Positions 37,090-46,104 of a stretch of DNA of 64,000 nucleotides are shown piece by piece. How positions within the stretch are numbered: position 1 is the stretch's first letter; every line of letters starts with the position of its first letter. Source of the stretch: Sediminicola sp963974715. Lineage in GTDB: Bacteria > Bacteroidota > Bacteroidia > Flavobacteriales > Flavobacteriaceae. The position numbers and the translations under genes are program-made. The DNA lies in the NCBI GenBank assembly GCA_963974715.1, contig CAXBDK010000012.1, positions 1 through 64,000 on the forward strand, in the 5' to 3' direction. Under the pieces are notes generated by a model, which searched no databases, was not told the origin of the DNA, and saw only the letters and a program-made list of their open reading frames with translations.

Positions 37090-38355
37090 ATGGGATTGTC
37101 GATTTTTATTTTTGCAGTGGGTTACCTGCTCATTGCATTGGAACACGTGGTAAAGGTGGACAAGGCAGCTACCGCCCTGGTGACCGGAGTGGTACTGTGG
37201 ACACTATTGGTACTGGACCAAACGTTGCTACATGGAACCTTGGAAGGATTGAAAGAGCATTTTGAGGAGGTATCGGAAATTCTCTTTTTTCTATTGGCGG
37301 CCATGACCATCGTAGAATTGATCGATTCCCACGACGGGTTCCATGTGATCCACAAAGTGATAAGGACAACCGATAAAAGATGGCTGCTATGGATATTGTC
37401 CATATTCACGTTCTTTTTATCGGCCGTATTGGATAACCTTACCACTACCATTGTAATGATGGCACTGTTAAAGAAGTTTATGGACAACCGTGCCGATCTT
37501 TGGTTCTTTGCCGGGCTGGTCGTAATCGCCGCCAACGCCGGAGGAGCTTGGTCGCCCATAGGGGATGTGACCACCATTATGTTGTGGAACGGCGGACAGG
37601 TTTCCACAAATGCCATTATTTCAGAAGTGTTCTGGCCCAGTGTTGCCTGTTTCGCCGCCCCACTGATCGTGGCTTCCTTTTATGTGAAGGGCAAGGTGCA
37701 GCCCCTAGAAGGGGAAACATCAATTTCAAATGTACATATCCCCAAAAAAGAGAGTATGTTCATTCTCATCCTTGGGGTAATGTTATTGTTGTTCGTGCCC
37801 GTTTTTAAAACGGTCACCCACTTGCCTCCCTTCATGGGAATGCAATTGAGCTTGGGCATTCTATGGGTGGTGACGGAAATAGTGCACAGGAAGAAACCGA
37901 GGGAACTAAGGCACCAACTATCCGTAGCAGGTACTATACAACGTATCGATACGCCAAGCATATTGTTCTTTATGGGAATTTTGTTGGCGGTGGCCGCCAT
38001 GCAGACCAATGGGGTGCTGGGGGCAATGGGCAGTTATTTGGACAGTACCTTCAATAATTTTTATATTATCAATATCCTGTTGGGGCTACTGTCGTCCGTA
38101 GTGGACAACGTTCCCCTGGTGGCAGGGGCCATGGGAATGTATGCCATGGAACGCTTTCCCCAAGACCATGAATTTTGGACGTTTTTGGCCTATTGTGCCG
38201 GAACGGGGGGAAGTGCCCTCATTATTGGATCCGCTGCGGGAGTTGCCGCCATGGGCATTTTAAAGATCGACTTTTTATGGTACCTTAAAAAAATAACCTG
38301 GTTGGCGCTGGTGGGATACGCCTCGGGAATTGTGGTATACATACTTCTAAATTAA
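37090..38355 (+). CDS. nhaD: Na+/H+ antiporter NhaD
   Basis: 421 aa of the NhaD/ArsB-type ion transporter superfamily, with about ten to twelve transmembrane helices. Typical motifs are FFLLAAMTIVELIDSHDGF, LDNLTTTIVMMAL, AGGAWSPIGDVTTIMLW and SSVVDNVPLVAGAMGMY. It exports sodium in exchange for protons, expected in a marine bacterium. Possible promoter TACATTTA about 50 bases upstream. Followed by a strong terminator. Confidence 0.92.
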   Translation: MGLSIFIFAVGYLLIALEHVVKVDKAATALVTGVVLWTLLVLDQTLLHGTLEGLKEHFEEVSEILFFLLAAMTIVELIDSHDGFHVIHKVIRTTDKRWLLWILSIFTFFLSAVLDNLTTTIVMMALLKKFMDNRADLWFFAGLVVIAANAGGAWSPIGDVTTIMLWNGGQVSTNAIISEVFWPSVACFAAPLIVASFYVKGKVQPLEGETSISNVHIPKKESMFILILGVMLLLFVPVFKTVTHLPPFMGMQLSLGILWVVTEIVHRKKPRELRHQLSVAGTIQRIDTPSILFFMGILLAVAAMQTNGVLGAMGSYLDSTFNNFYIINILLGLLSSVVDNVPLVAGAMGMYAMERFPQDHEFWTFLAYCAGTGGSALIIGSAAGVAAMGILKIDFLWYLKKITWLALVGYASGIVVYILLN

Positions 38356-38391
38356 AGGAACAGCAAGAATATTTGTTGCCAGATCAACTAA

Positions 38392-38415
38392 CCCCGCCCA
38401 AAAGCGGGGTTTTTT
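38392..38415 (+). terminator. Rho-independent terminator after nhaD
   Basis: Perfect stem CCCCGC (38392-38397) and GCGGGG (38404-38409) with a CCAAAA loop and a six-T tail. Confidence 0.92.
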
Positions 38416-38432
38416 AGTCCTATCGGAAAACA

Positions 38433-38475
38433 TGATGGATATCATATATCATCGGGATGCGGTGGGCTATTTTTG
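38433..38475 (+). promoter_or_regulatory. FNR-type box and -7 element of hemN
   Basis: TGATGGATATCA (38433-38444) matches TGAT-N4-ATCA; 23 bases later TATTTTTG (38468-38475) matches TAnnTTTG exactly. The hemN ATG is at 38494. hemN is a classic FNR target in other bacteria, which supports the reading. Confidence 0.8.
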
Positions 38476-38493
38476 AAATGATAAAAATAGATT

Positions 38494-39855
38494 ATGTGCA
38501 CTTTGGTACAAAAATATAATGTAGCGGGCCCTCGCTATACAAGTTATCCAACAGTTCCTTATTGGGAATCCAGTTCATTTTCGGGCTCCGCATGGAAAAG
38601 TACGCTTCAACGGCGTTTTAAGGAAATGAACGACACCGAAGGCATCAGTTTATATATCCATTTGCCGTTCTGTGAAAATATGTGCACTTTTTGTGGATGC
38701 CATAAGAGGATTACCAAAAGACATGAAATGGAGGCTCCTTATATAAGGGCACTGCTAAAGGAATGGTGGTTGTACTGTACCATATTCCCTTCCCGCCCCA
38801 AAATTAAGGAACTGCACTTGGGCGGGGGTACCCCAACCTTCTTTTCCCCCGACAACCTTAAAATGTTATTGGAGGGAATCTTTAAATTTGCGGATAGGGC
38901 CCCCGACCATGAATTTAGTTTTGAGGGTCACCCCAACAATACCACTTATGAGCATTTGAAAACGCTGTACGACTCGGGTTTTAGGCGGGTGAGTTTTGGC
39001 GTACAGGACTATAATGACAAGGTGCAAATTGCTATCAATAGGGTACAGCCTTTTGAAAATGTGAAAAAGGTCACCGAATTGGCCAGACAGCTGGGATATA
39101 CCTCTATAGGACATGACCTGATCTACGGTTTGCCCTTTCAAACGGTGGATGATATAAAATATACCATATCCAAGACCCAGGAACTTATGCCCGACCGGTT
39201 GGCCTTTTACAGTTATGCCCATGTACCATGGCTAAAGGGAAATGGACAGCGTGGCTACTTGGACGCAGATCTTCCCTCCGTGGAGGAAAAGCGACATCAA
39301 TATGAAAAGGGAAAGGAACTACTGAGGGAAATAGGCTATCAGGATATAGGGATGGATCACTTTGCCCTTCCCACCGATTACCTGTACATTGCAATGCGGA
39401 ACGGTACCCTGCACAGGAACTTCATGGGGTACACCACTGCCACCACCCATCTAATGGTAGGACTGGGAATATCCAGTATCGGCGATAGTTGGGAAGGATT
39501 TGCCCAGAACGTAAAAGGGATAGAGGAATACTACCACCTTTTGGAAAATGACATCATACCCGTGTATAGAGGCCATATTTTGTCCGATGAAGATCGGGTC
39601 ATTCGGAAGCATATACTAAATTTAATGTGTAACTTTAGTACCACATGGTACCAACAGGAAGAATATTTTCCCGAGTTGGTGGAGGTACTCGGAAAATTGG
39701 AAATGATGGAGGCAGATGGCCTAGTTGAAGTGTACCCTAACCAATTGAACGTAACCCCTAAGGGGCGACCGTTCATCCGTAATATTTGTATGGCCTTTGA
39801 TCTGTTGTTGCACAGAAAGGCTCCGGAGACGCGCTTGTTTTCAATGACGGTCTAA
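38494..39855 (+). CDS. hemN: Oxygen-independent coproporphyrinogen III dehydrogenase
   Basis: 453 aa. The HemN-type radical SAM motif CxxxCxxCxC is present in PFCENMCTFCGCHK and the SAM glycine motif in HLGGGTPTFFS. It makes protoporphyrinogen IX without oxygen, needed for heme of the cbb3 oxidase at low oxygen. An FNR-type box lies in its promoter. The universal stress protein gene follows after 25 bases and is likely co-transcribed. Confidence 0.95.
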   Translation: MCTLVQKYNVAGPRYTSYPTVPYWESSSFSGSAWKSTLQRRFKEMNDTEGISLYIHLPFCENMCTFCGCHKRITKRHEMEAPYIRALLKEWWLYCTIFPSRPKIKELHLGGGTPTFFSPDNLKMLLEGIFKFADRAPDHEFSFEGHPNNTTYEHLKTLYDSGFRRVSFGVQDYNDKVQIAINRVQPFENVKKVTELARQLGYTSIGHDLIYGLPFQTVDDIKYTISKTQELMPDRLAFYSYAHVPWLKGNGQRGYLDADLPSVEEKRHQYEKGKELLREIGYQDIGMDHFALPTDYLYIAMRNGTLHRNFMGYTTATTHLMVGLGISSIGDSWEGFAQNVKGIEEYYHLLENDIIPVYRGHILSDEDRVIRKHILNLMCNFSTTWYQQEEYFPELVEVLGKLEMMEADGLVEVYPNQLNVTPKGRPFIRNICMAFDLLLHRKAPETRLFSMTV

Positions 39856-39880
39856 TTTTATAACATTCAATTATTATCAT

Positions 39881-40702
39881 ATGAAAAAGATTATTGTACC
39901 GGTAGACTTTTCAGAACAGTCCGAATTTGCCCTTAAAGCGGCTGCATCCATGGCACGGCGTTATGGATCCGAAATCCTTGCAGTGCATATGTTGGAGCTT
40001 TCCTCGGCCATTATCACCACTTCCGAAGGGCTTCAACAGGACCAGATGCTCTTTTTACTGAAATTTACAGAAAAGCGGTTTAACGAATTTTTGCAGAAAC
40101 CATACCTGCAGGATGTGAAGGTGACCCCGCTGATCAAACACTTTAAGGTGTTCAGTGAACTCAATGAGATTGCCGAAAAACATCAGGCAGATCTTGTGGT
40201 AATGGGGTCGCATGGTACGGATGGGCTACAGGAAATTTTTATCGGCTCCAATGCGGAGAAAGTGGTACGGAATTCCACTATACCCGTTTTGGTCATAAAA
40301 GATCAATTGCCCGATTTTGAGATACGTAATTTTGTATTTGCTTGCGACTTTAAAGAGGAGAACCTTTCTGCCATTGAAAAAGCCAAGGAATTTGCGGAAA
40401 AACTGTCCGCCGATCTCCAATTGGTCTACATCAATACACCTGGCGACAACTTTTTAAGCACTACAGATGCCTATACCCGAATTTCCAAATTCCTGAACCT
40501 TGCCAAACTGGGCAAGGAAGTGGAAATCTATAATGATTATACCGTAGAGATGGGGATCATTAATTTTAGTAAGACCAGAAATGCCGATATAATCGGTATT
40601 CCCACCCATGGTAGGAAGGGCCTTACCCATTTCTTTATGGGCAGTATAGGAGAAGATGTCGCCAATCATTCCAAAATACCAGTGCTGACTTTCAAGATTT
40701 AA
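39881..40702 (+). CDS. Universal stress protein, two Usp domains
   Basis: 273 aa: MKKIIVPVDFSEQSEFALKAA begins the first UspA domain, with the ATP-type motif VVMGSHGTDGLQEIFIGSNAEKVV; the second domain (about 148-273) has GIPTHGRKGLTHFFMGSIGEDV. It follows hemN closely and so should be induced with it at low oxygen. A similar protein is encoded at 52278, also with an FNR-type box. Confidence 0.88.
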   Translation: MKKIIVPVDFSEQSEFALKAAASMARRYGSEILAVHMLELSSAIITTSEGLQQDQMLFLLKFTEKRFNEFLQKPYLQDVKVTPLIKHFKVFSELNEIAEKHQADLVVMGSHGTDGLQEIFIGSNAEKVVRNSTIPVLVIKDQLPDFEIRNFVFACDFKEENLSAIEKAKEFAEKLSADLQLVYINTPGDNFLSTTDAYTRISKFLNLAKLGKEVEIYNDYTVEMGIINFSKTRNADIIGIPTHGRKGLTHFFMGSIGEDVANHSKIPVLTFKI

Positions 40703-40734
40703 AAGTGGGTGGTCGGTGAAACGTAAAATTAATG

Positions 40735-40763
40735 AATAGGCCCTTTTTTAGGGGCCTATTTTT
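40735..40763. terminator. Bidirectional terminator between usp and haloperoxidase
   Basis: Stem AATAGGCCC (40735-40743) and GGGCCTATT (40752-40760) with T-rich flank, overlapping the stop of the minus-strand haloperoxidase at 40762. Confidence 0.8.
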
Positions 40764-42225
40764 ATTCTTTTCCGAGGTGGCGGTTGTAAAATTTCCAGGT
40801 TTCCCCTGCAACGTCCCGTCCCAATTTTAGTCCGGCAATATTATCGGATTGGATATGATATCCTCCCATTACCCTAGAAATGCCCGCCATGTTGGCCGCT
40901 TCGGTAAAGGTAGGAAACTTAAGGGTCACCGTGTCGCCTACAAACTTGGGCTCCGTCAGGGCCCCTGGTACCAGCTTGGCCTCTTCCCCAAAATAATCAT
41001 CTCCGGTAAACAGTTTTAGGGCCTCCCCGCAGGCCCCGCTAATAGTACTGTGTCCCGATACATAACTGGGAAAGGGTGGGCAAAGGAAGGAGTCCGGGGA
41101 ATAAGGTCGCCAGTCCCTGCCCTTCATTTTTTTAAAACCTTTTTCCGGCCCCGCCCAGCCTTTAATGGTCTTGTCTTTATAGTAATAATGGACAAGGGCA
41201 TATGGCCGTGCCGAGTCGTAGAACATTTTGGTGTCCCAAGAAGCGATAAAAGCGTCCATCGCTGTTATCTCTGTCAAAAAATACATTTTTACATCCTCGT
41301 CCAACGTGTGGTCGTCCCTTTCCGAAACATCCTGTGCAAATTTGAGCCAATGGCCGGCCTGTTGTACGGACTTCGGGCCATCCCTCATGAACTCGACCAA
41401 CGCCTTTTGCTCACTGCTCAGATTTGCCTGGAGTTCCACCACTTCCCTTACCTCTTTCTCCATTTGTTCCGAACCTACCAAAGGTGGGGCAACCGACCTA
41501 AATTGGGAGGCTGACTTAAGGGCGATGGGTTTTACAAGGTGCCAGTGTGGGGTAAGGCAAGCGGGGGCAAAACGCGAACCTTTATCATCAATAAAATACT
41601 TTGGTTGCCATCGGTCTATATCAATGTTGCGTTCCACTGAGTTTATGGGTGTGTAGTTGGTATAGTCATAATAGGGAACCCCCTTGGAGCCCTCCATATC
41701 GCCATATTGATTGGAGCCGTCGTTTCTTCTGGCATCAATGACGGCCCTCGCCGCTAGATTGCCCACCCCTATGGGAGAACTCGGATCTAAGGTGTTATTG
41801 TCCGGATCTAGGCCCAATTCTTCCATAAAATCACGGAACACCTGTTTGTCCGAATAATAATATTCACAAAGGGCGCCGTAGGCGGCATAACTTATGGCCA
41901 GTTCTTTGTTCCTTAAGTTCCTCATTTCCTCAGGCGCCCTAGGGACCCCTTCCAAGTATACGGGAATGGCCATGGGGTCGTAGATGGACCATGCGTCAAA
42001 GATACTTGTGAAGATCAGTCCCAGAAAGCGGGAAGACACGGTGGGCCTTGGTTTAAAACGTTCCGTATCGCTAGCCGTCGCTTCCAGGGCAACTTTGCCC
42101 CATTTATAGGCAAGGTTTTCCACTCCCCTCGGTTCGTCCATTACTACATTTTCCGGCAATTCCTGTCCCCGTAGAGGAAAGGTAAACAGTATCAAATAAC
42201 AAAGGATCGCGAATCTGTAGATCAT
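40762..42225 (-). CDS. Second vanadium-dependent haloperoxidase / PAP2-fold protein, exported
   Basis: 487 aa with a signal peptide (LCYLILFTFPLRGQE). Vanadate-site motifs are complete: K-x6-R in TKMFYDSARP, SGH in PSYVSGHST, and R-x5-H in ISRVMGGYHIQ. It differs widely from the enzyme at 15226 and is closer to the bacterial haloperoxidase group with no duplicated N-terminal half. Monocistronic; its start region faces the cbb3 operon end. It may halogenate or dephosphorylate; substrate unknown. Confidence 0.85.
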   Translation of the reverse strand: MIYRFAILCYLILFTFPLRGQELPENVVMDEPRGVENLAYKWGKVALEATASDTERFKPRPTVSSRFLGLIFTSIFDAWSIYDPMAIPVYLEGVPRAPEEMRNLRNKELAISYAAYGALCEYYYSDKQVFRDFMEELGLDPDNNTLDPSSPIGVGNLAARAVIDARRNDGSNQYGDMEGSKGVPYYDYTNYTPINSVERNIDIDRWQPKYFIDDKGSRFAPACLTPHWHLVKPIALKSASQFRSVAPPLVGSEQMEKEVREVVELQANLSSEQKALVEFMRDGPKSVQQAGHWLKFAQDVSERDDHTLDEDVKMYFLTEITAMDAFIASWDTKMFYDSARPYALVHYYYKDKTIKGWAGPEKGFKKMKGRDWRPYSPDSFLCPPFPSYVSGHSTISGACGEALKLFTGDDYFGEEAKLVPGALTEPKFVGDTVTLKFPTFTEAANMAGISRVMGGYHIQSDNIAGLKLGRDVAGETWKFYNRHLGKE

Positions 42226-42304
42226 ATATTGAAAAAATTATTGGGTCGGTCGCCAAAATCCAAATAGAACGGCTAAATCTAATAAAAAAGATTTAAAAAT
42301 ACCA

Positions 42305-43009
42305 TCAATTGGCACATTCATAATGGGTGGAGACCAGCTGCGGACCAATTTGCGGGGAAATGTAGGGGATACCAAGCCCCAAGCCCCTTAATATGAACAA
42401 AATTCCCATCAAAACCAGAAAGAATGGCACAAGTCGGTGTACCTTATTTTTTAGGGGACCTTTTAGAAGACCGCCAAAATAAATGGCAGTGGTCATAAGG
42501 GGAACGGTCCCAACGCCAAAAAGTACCATATAGAGCGACCCTGACCAAGCTTCGCCCATGGCAATGGCGGCAAAAACGGACATATAGACCAGTCCGCAAG
42601 GCAGGAACCCGTTAAGGAAACCAATGGTTAGAAAGGTATCGGACTCCTTTTTTTGCAGTGCGACGCCCAAATGCCCCTTTACCTTTGCCACCATTCCGTA
42701 CATCGGTCCAAGGAAATTGTACTTCTTGAATGTTCCGGTAGGCAATAGGACCCCTACGATCATGACGACTCCCATTGCCATGGACAGATTTTGCTGGAAC
42801 CCGAAAAGATACAGTCCCTTGCCCAAAAGACCGAATAAAAGGCCAATGATGCCATAGGCAAGAAGTCTTCCAACATGGTACAGGAAAATCTGGAAGAATT
42901 TTTTTTTGGGATCGTTCCTATCAACAGGTAACATAAAGACAATGGGCCCACACATTCCAACACAGTGAAGGCTTCCCAATAGTCCCAAAATGATAGCGGA
43001 AATAAGCAT
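42305..43009 (-). CDS. TauE/SafE-family membrane protein at the end of the cbb3 operon
   Basis: 234 aa, about six transmembrane helices, with GLLGSLHCVGMCGPIVFMLP and GFLNGFLPCGLVYMSVF carrying the cysteines that match the UreH/SafE-like domain. Such genes follow ccoGH in Bacteroidetes and proteobacterial cbb3 operons and are thought to act in copper delivery or oxidase assembly. It starts 16 bases after fixH. Confidence 0.82.
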   Translation of the reverse strand: MLISAIILGLLGSLHCVGMCGPIVFMLPVDRNDPKKKFFQIFLYHVGRLLAYGIIGLLFGLLGKGLYLFGFQQNLSMAMGVVMIVGVLLPTGTFKKYNFLGPMYGMVAKVKGHLGVALQKKESDTFLTIGFLNGFLPCGLVYMSVFAAIAMGEAWSGSLYMVLFGVGTVPLMTTAIYFGGLLKGPLKNKVHRLVPFFLVLMGILFILRGLGLGIPYISPQIGPQLVSTHYECAN

Positions 43010-43024
43010 GATCGTATCTCTACA

Positions 43025-43477
43025 TTAATTAATATATCTTATGGAATGTTTCTGAAGATAGGTTTCATCTCCGTACACCATTTTAATGCTAATGTCCCAA
43101 CGGCCGTCCAACAGACGATCGTGGGGGATGGGCAAAAGGGAATTGGAAGTCCTGATGGGCAATGTAAAGTCGAGCTGTTTGTTGGAAGGCCTGTAGAAGG
43201 TTACGCTGCCCTCAATTTTCTTGGGATCCAAACTTTCGGGGAACTTAATTTCCAATCCATAAGGGGTTTTGTAAAGTTGTATCGCCGTAGGGAGGTTTCC
43301 CGTATTTTTAGCGGCATCAATTTCCTTTTGATAGCCCAGTTCCGCTACATAGTACTCTTCCGTTACCAGTTCGTGGTCTGCCCTGGTATCGGTTCCCATC
43401 CTAATTACGAAGTATAGGATAAAGCTGATAAAAAGCACAAATGCTATTACAATTCCGGTTCCCCAATTTATTTTCAT
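43025..43477 (-). CDS. ccoH: FixH/CcoH cbb3 oxidase assembly protein
   Basis: 150 aa from the ATG at 43477 (MKINWGTGIVIAFVLFISFILYFV), which begins with the single membrane helix; the frame upstream to 43519 is not part of the family. A periplasmic FixH domain follows (EEYYVAELGYQKEIDAAKN, YGLEIKFPES). Needed to mature the CcoN copper site and stabilise the complex. In order after ccoG. Confidence 0.88.
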   Translation of the reverse strand: MKINWGTGIVIAFVLFISFILYFVIRMGTDTRADHELVTEEYYVAELGYQKEIDAAKNTGNLPTAIQLYKTPYGLEIKFPESLDPKKIEGSVTFYRPSNKQLDFTLPIRTSNSLLPIPHDRLLDGRWDISIKMVYGDETYLQKHSIRYIN

Positions 43478-43537
43478 GATTTTTTGGTTTAAGGTGCATA
43501 AAACCCCATAGGGCCCCATACCAACCTGTTTGTCTTT

Positions 43538-44947
43538 TTATTTATAACTTCTTGGCGCAAGGAACCTGGCATGGGCGGTCTCTATGAGCTCTTCCCCACT
43601 AAATACCCCTATTTCCAAATTTTCCTTGTCGTCTTTCAAATAGGCTGTTTTAATTTCTATAAACAACGTTCCTTCGGCAAGCTGCTGGCCTAGTACCTCA
43701 AATCGGTGGTGCCGCACCAGCTTAAGGGTGCCCTTATGGGATAGCAGTTCAAAATGGACATCCTTTATGGGTTTATTGGTCTTGTTCAGCAATTTATAGG
43801 TGTACACATTACTTATGATATTGCCTTCCTTGTGTTCGTAAAGCTGGCCCGGTAGCCGAAGGATATTGGCTTCCAGTTCGCTGCGCAGGAACAACATTCC
43901 AATAAGGAGACCGGTCAAGATCAACAGTACGGCACTATATCCCTTCAATCTCGGGGTCAACGTAAATTTTTGTTTACGTAGGATGTTATCCTCGCTCGTA
44001 TATCTGATGAGGCCCTTGGGAAGCCGAACCTTTTCCATGATTTCATCGCATTCGTCCATACAGGCCGTACAATTGATACATTCCAACTGGGTGCCGTTGC
44101 GTATATCGATACCGGTGGGGCAGACGTTCACGCACTGAAAACAGTCAATGCAATCCCCATGGGCCAAGGCCTGTCTATCTTCATTCTTACGGAACTTCTT
44201 TCTGCCATTTTCACCTTCGCCCCTTTTATGGTCATAGGCAACTACGATTGTTTTGTTGTCCAATAGCACCCCCTGCATTCTGCCATAGGGACAGGCAATG
44301 ATACAGACCTGCTCCCTGAACCATGCAAAAACAAAATAAAATACGGCGGTAAAGATCAGCAGGGATACCAATGTGCCCATATGCCGCTGTGGACCCTCAT
44401 ATATATATTGTAAGAGGCGTTCACTACCTATCAAATAGGCGAGGAACACGTTGGCGATCATAAAGGATATGATAAAAAAAACAGTCCATTTAAGGCCCCG
44501 TTTCAGGATCTTTTCCCTGTTCCAAGGCTGTTTGTCCAATTTTATTTGGGCACCCCTATCCCCGTCGATCCAATATTCCAACCTCCGGAACACCATCTCC
44601 ATAAAAATGGTCTGCGGACATATCCATCCACAAAAGATACGCCCAAAGGCCACGGTGAAGAGGGCTATAAAAACGACCCCAATGATCATGGAGACCACAA
44701 AGAGGTGAAAATCCTGTGGCCAGAACGGAAAACCAAATATATTGAACCTGCGCTCCAATACATTGAACATCATAAACTGGTTTCCGTTGATGGTGATAAA
44801 GGGAGCGGAAACAAGTATAAGCAACAGGACATAACTTACCCATTTTCGGTATCGATAGAACCTGCCCCGGGGCTTTTTGGGAAATACCCAAGCGCGCTTT
44901 CCCTCTTTGCTTACGGTACTGATGGAGTCCCTAAAGGATTCGTTCAT
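43538..44947 (-). CDS. ccoG: Cytochrome c oxidase accessory protein CcoG (FixG/RdxA)
   Basis: 469 aa membrane iron-sulfur protein. Motifs: CGWICPQTIF in the NapH-like region, a ferredoxin domain with CIDCFQCVNVCPTGIDI and CINCTACMDECD, five or so transmembrane helices, and a C-terminal Ig-like FixG domain. Proposed to reduce copper for the cbb3 copper B site. Directly follows ccoP. Confidence 0.93.
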   Translation of the reverse strand: MNESFRDSISTVSKEGKRAWVFPKKPRGRFYRYRKWVSYVLLLILVSAPFITINGNQFMMFNVLERRFNIFGFPFWPQDFHLFVVSMIIGVVFIALFTVAFGRIFCGWICPQTIFMEMVFRRLEYWIDGDRGAQIKLDKQPWNREKILKRGLKWTVFFIISFMIANVFLAYLIGSERLLQYIYEGPQRHMGTLVSLLIFTAVFYFVFAWFREQVCIIACPYGRMQGVLLDNKTIVVAYDHKRGEGENGRKKFRKNEDRQALAHGDCIDCFQCVNVCPTGIDIRNGTQLECINCTACMDECDEIMEKVRLPKGLIRYTSEDNILRKQKFTLTPRLKGYSAVLLILTGLLIGMLFLRSELEANILRLPGQLYEHKEGNIISNVYTYKLLNKTNKPIKDVHFELLSHKGTLKLVRHHRFEVLGQQLAEGTLFIEIKTAYLKDDKENLEIGVFSGEELIETAHARFLAPRSYK

Positions 44948-44971
44948 GTTGCTGCTTTTTAAAGATTGCTA

Positions 44972-45910
44972 TCAGGAAGGGTCTGGGCCCACAGCATTTG
45001 GTTCATCGGGTCGTTCTTTGATATCGTTCGAACCGTTATCGTCCTGCCATAGGGTGCCTTCGGGGTCCTTGGGGGCGGCTGCCTCCTTACCCTGAAGGCT
45101 AAGGACATAACTAGCGACCTGTGCCATTTCCAGAGGCTTTAGGTTCTGTTTCCATGCAATCATCCCCTTGCCGTCCCTTCCCCCTTCCGATATGGTATGG
45201 AAGACATTTTTTATGCCACCGCCCAAGATCCAATATTCATCTGTGAGATTGGGACCTATGCCCCCTCCGCCATCGGCCATATGGCAGGCGATGCAATTTG
45301 ACCGGAATATTGATTCTCCCGCTTTTAGATCGATAGGGTCCGCTAAGAATTCCACCGTATTGATGTCCACAAGGTCCTTGGCGTTCTTTTTGTATTCCTC
45401 TATGGCCATTTGGGCCTCCGCAACTTCCTGCTGGTACTCAATATCCTGATCGTAACCGTTGAAGATGTGAAAACGTGCCATGTAAACCACTGCAAATACA
45501 ATGGTGGCATAGAACATGTAGACCCACCATGGTGGAAGTTCGTTATCCAGTTCCCTGATACCATCGTAATTATGGTCCAGGATTATTTCCCCCTCTTCTT
45601 CCAAGGGTTTGTTGCCGGTCAGTTTTTGCCAGATGCGTTTTCCCCAGGCCCATTCCCTTTTGGTGGTCTTTGCCGTTAGGTAGCGTTCTTTGGCCTCTTT
45701 TGAAAGGGTCTGGAACAGCACGTTCTCAATGGAGTTCAGGATCAGCTCGATCCCGATCAGCAGCATAAGCACCAATAATAAAAACAGTAAAGAAATGGGA
45801 TATTTAACGATCACCAGTTGATCACCGGCATCTATGGAATACTCCATCAATCCGAAGATGATAAAGAACAGTACGGGGATACGGATCCACCAGGGCGACA
45901 TAGTTTTCAT
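44972..45910 (-). CDS. ccoP: cbb3 oxidase subunit CcoP (monoheme form)
   Basis: 312 aa with an N-terminal hydrophobic region and a transmembrane helix, then one cytochrome c domain. Only one heme-binding CxxCH motif is visible (SNCIACHMADGGGGIGPNL), whereas the proteobacterial CcoP has two. Methionine ligand candidate in GGGRDGKGMIAWKQNL. It overlaps ccoQ by four bases (ATGA). Confidence 0.88.
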   Translation of the reverse strand: MKTMSPWWIRIPVLFFIIFGLMEYSIDAGDQLVIVKYPISLLFLLLVLMLLIGIELILNSIENVLFQTLSKEAKERYLTAKTTKREWAWGKRIWQKLTGNKPLEEEGEIILDHNYDGIRELDNELPPWWVYMFYATIVFAVVYMARFHIFNGYDQDIEYQQEVAEAQMAIEEYKKNAKDLVDINTVEFLADPIDLKAGESIFRSNCIACHMADGGGGIGPNLTDEYWILGGGIKNVFHTISEGGRDGKGMIAWKQNLKPLEMAQVASYVLSLQGKEAAAPKDPEGTLWQDDNGSNDIKERPDEPNAVGPDPS

Positions 45911-46101
45911 AATAATGGGTTATTTTGGTTGTTGTCTTCCTCCAAAGGGATTTCACTTACCTCTTTGATATGCTCTTTGGATGCGGAGAGCACCCACCAA
46001 AAAAGCAGGACAAAAAACACGAAAAAGATAAGTAGCGATATCATGGGATAGGTGGCAATGCCCTCTATCGATTCCATATAATTTTTTGCAAATTTCAGCA
46101 T
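45907..46101 (-). CDS. ccoQ: cbb3 oxidase subunit CcoQ
   Basis: 64 aa with one transmembrane helix (YPMISLLIFFVFFVLLFWWVL) and an acidic tail (EIPLEEDNN). Small stabilising subunit in the expected place between ccoN-O and ccoP. Confidence 0.82.
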   Translation of the reverse strand: MLKFAKNYMESIEGIATYPMISLLIFFVFFVLLFWWVLSASKEHIKEVSEIPLEEDNNQNNPLL

Positions 46102-46104
46102 GAT

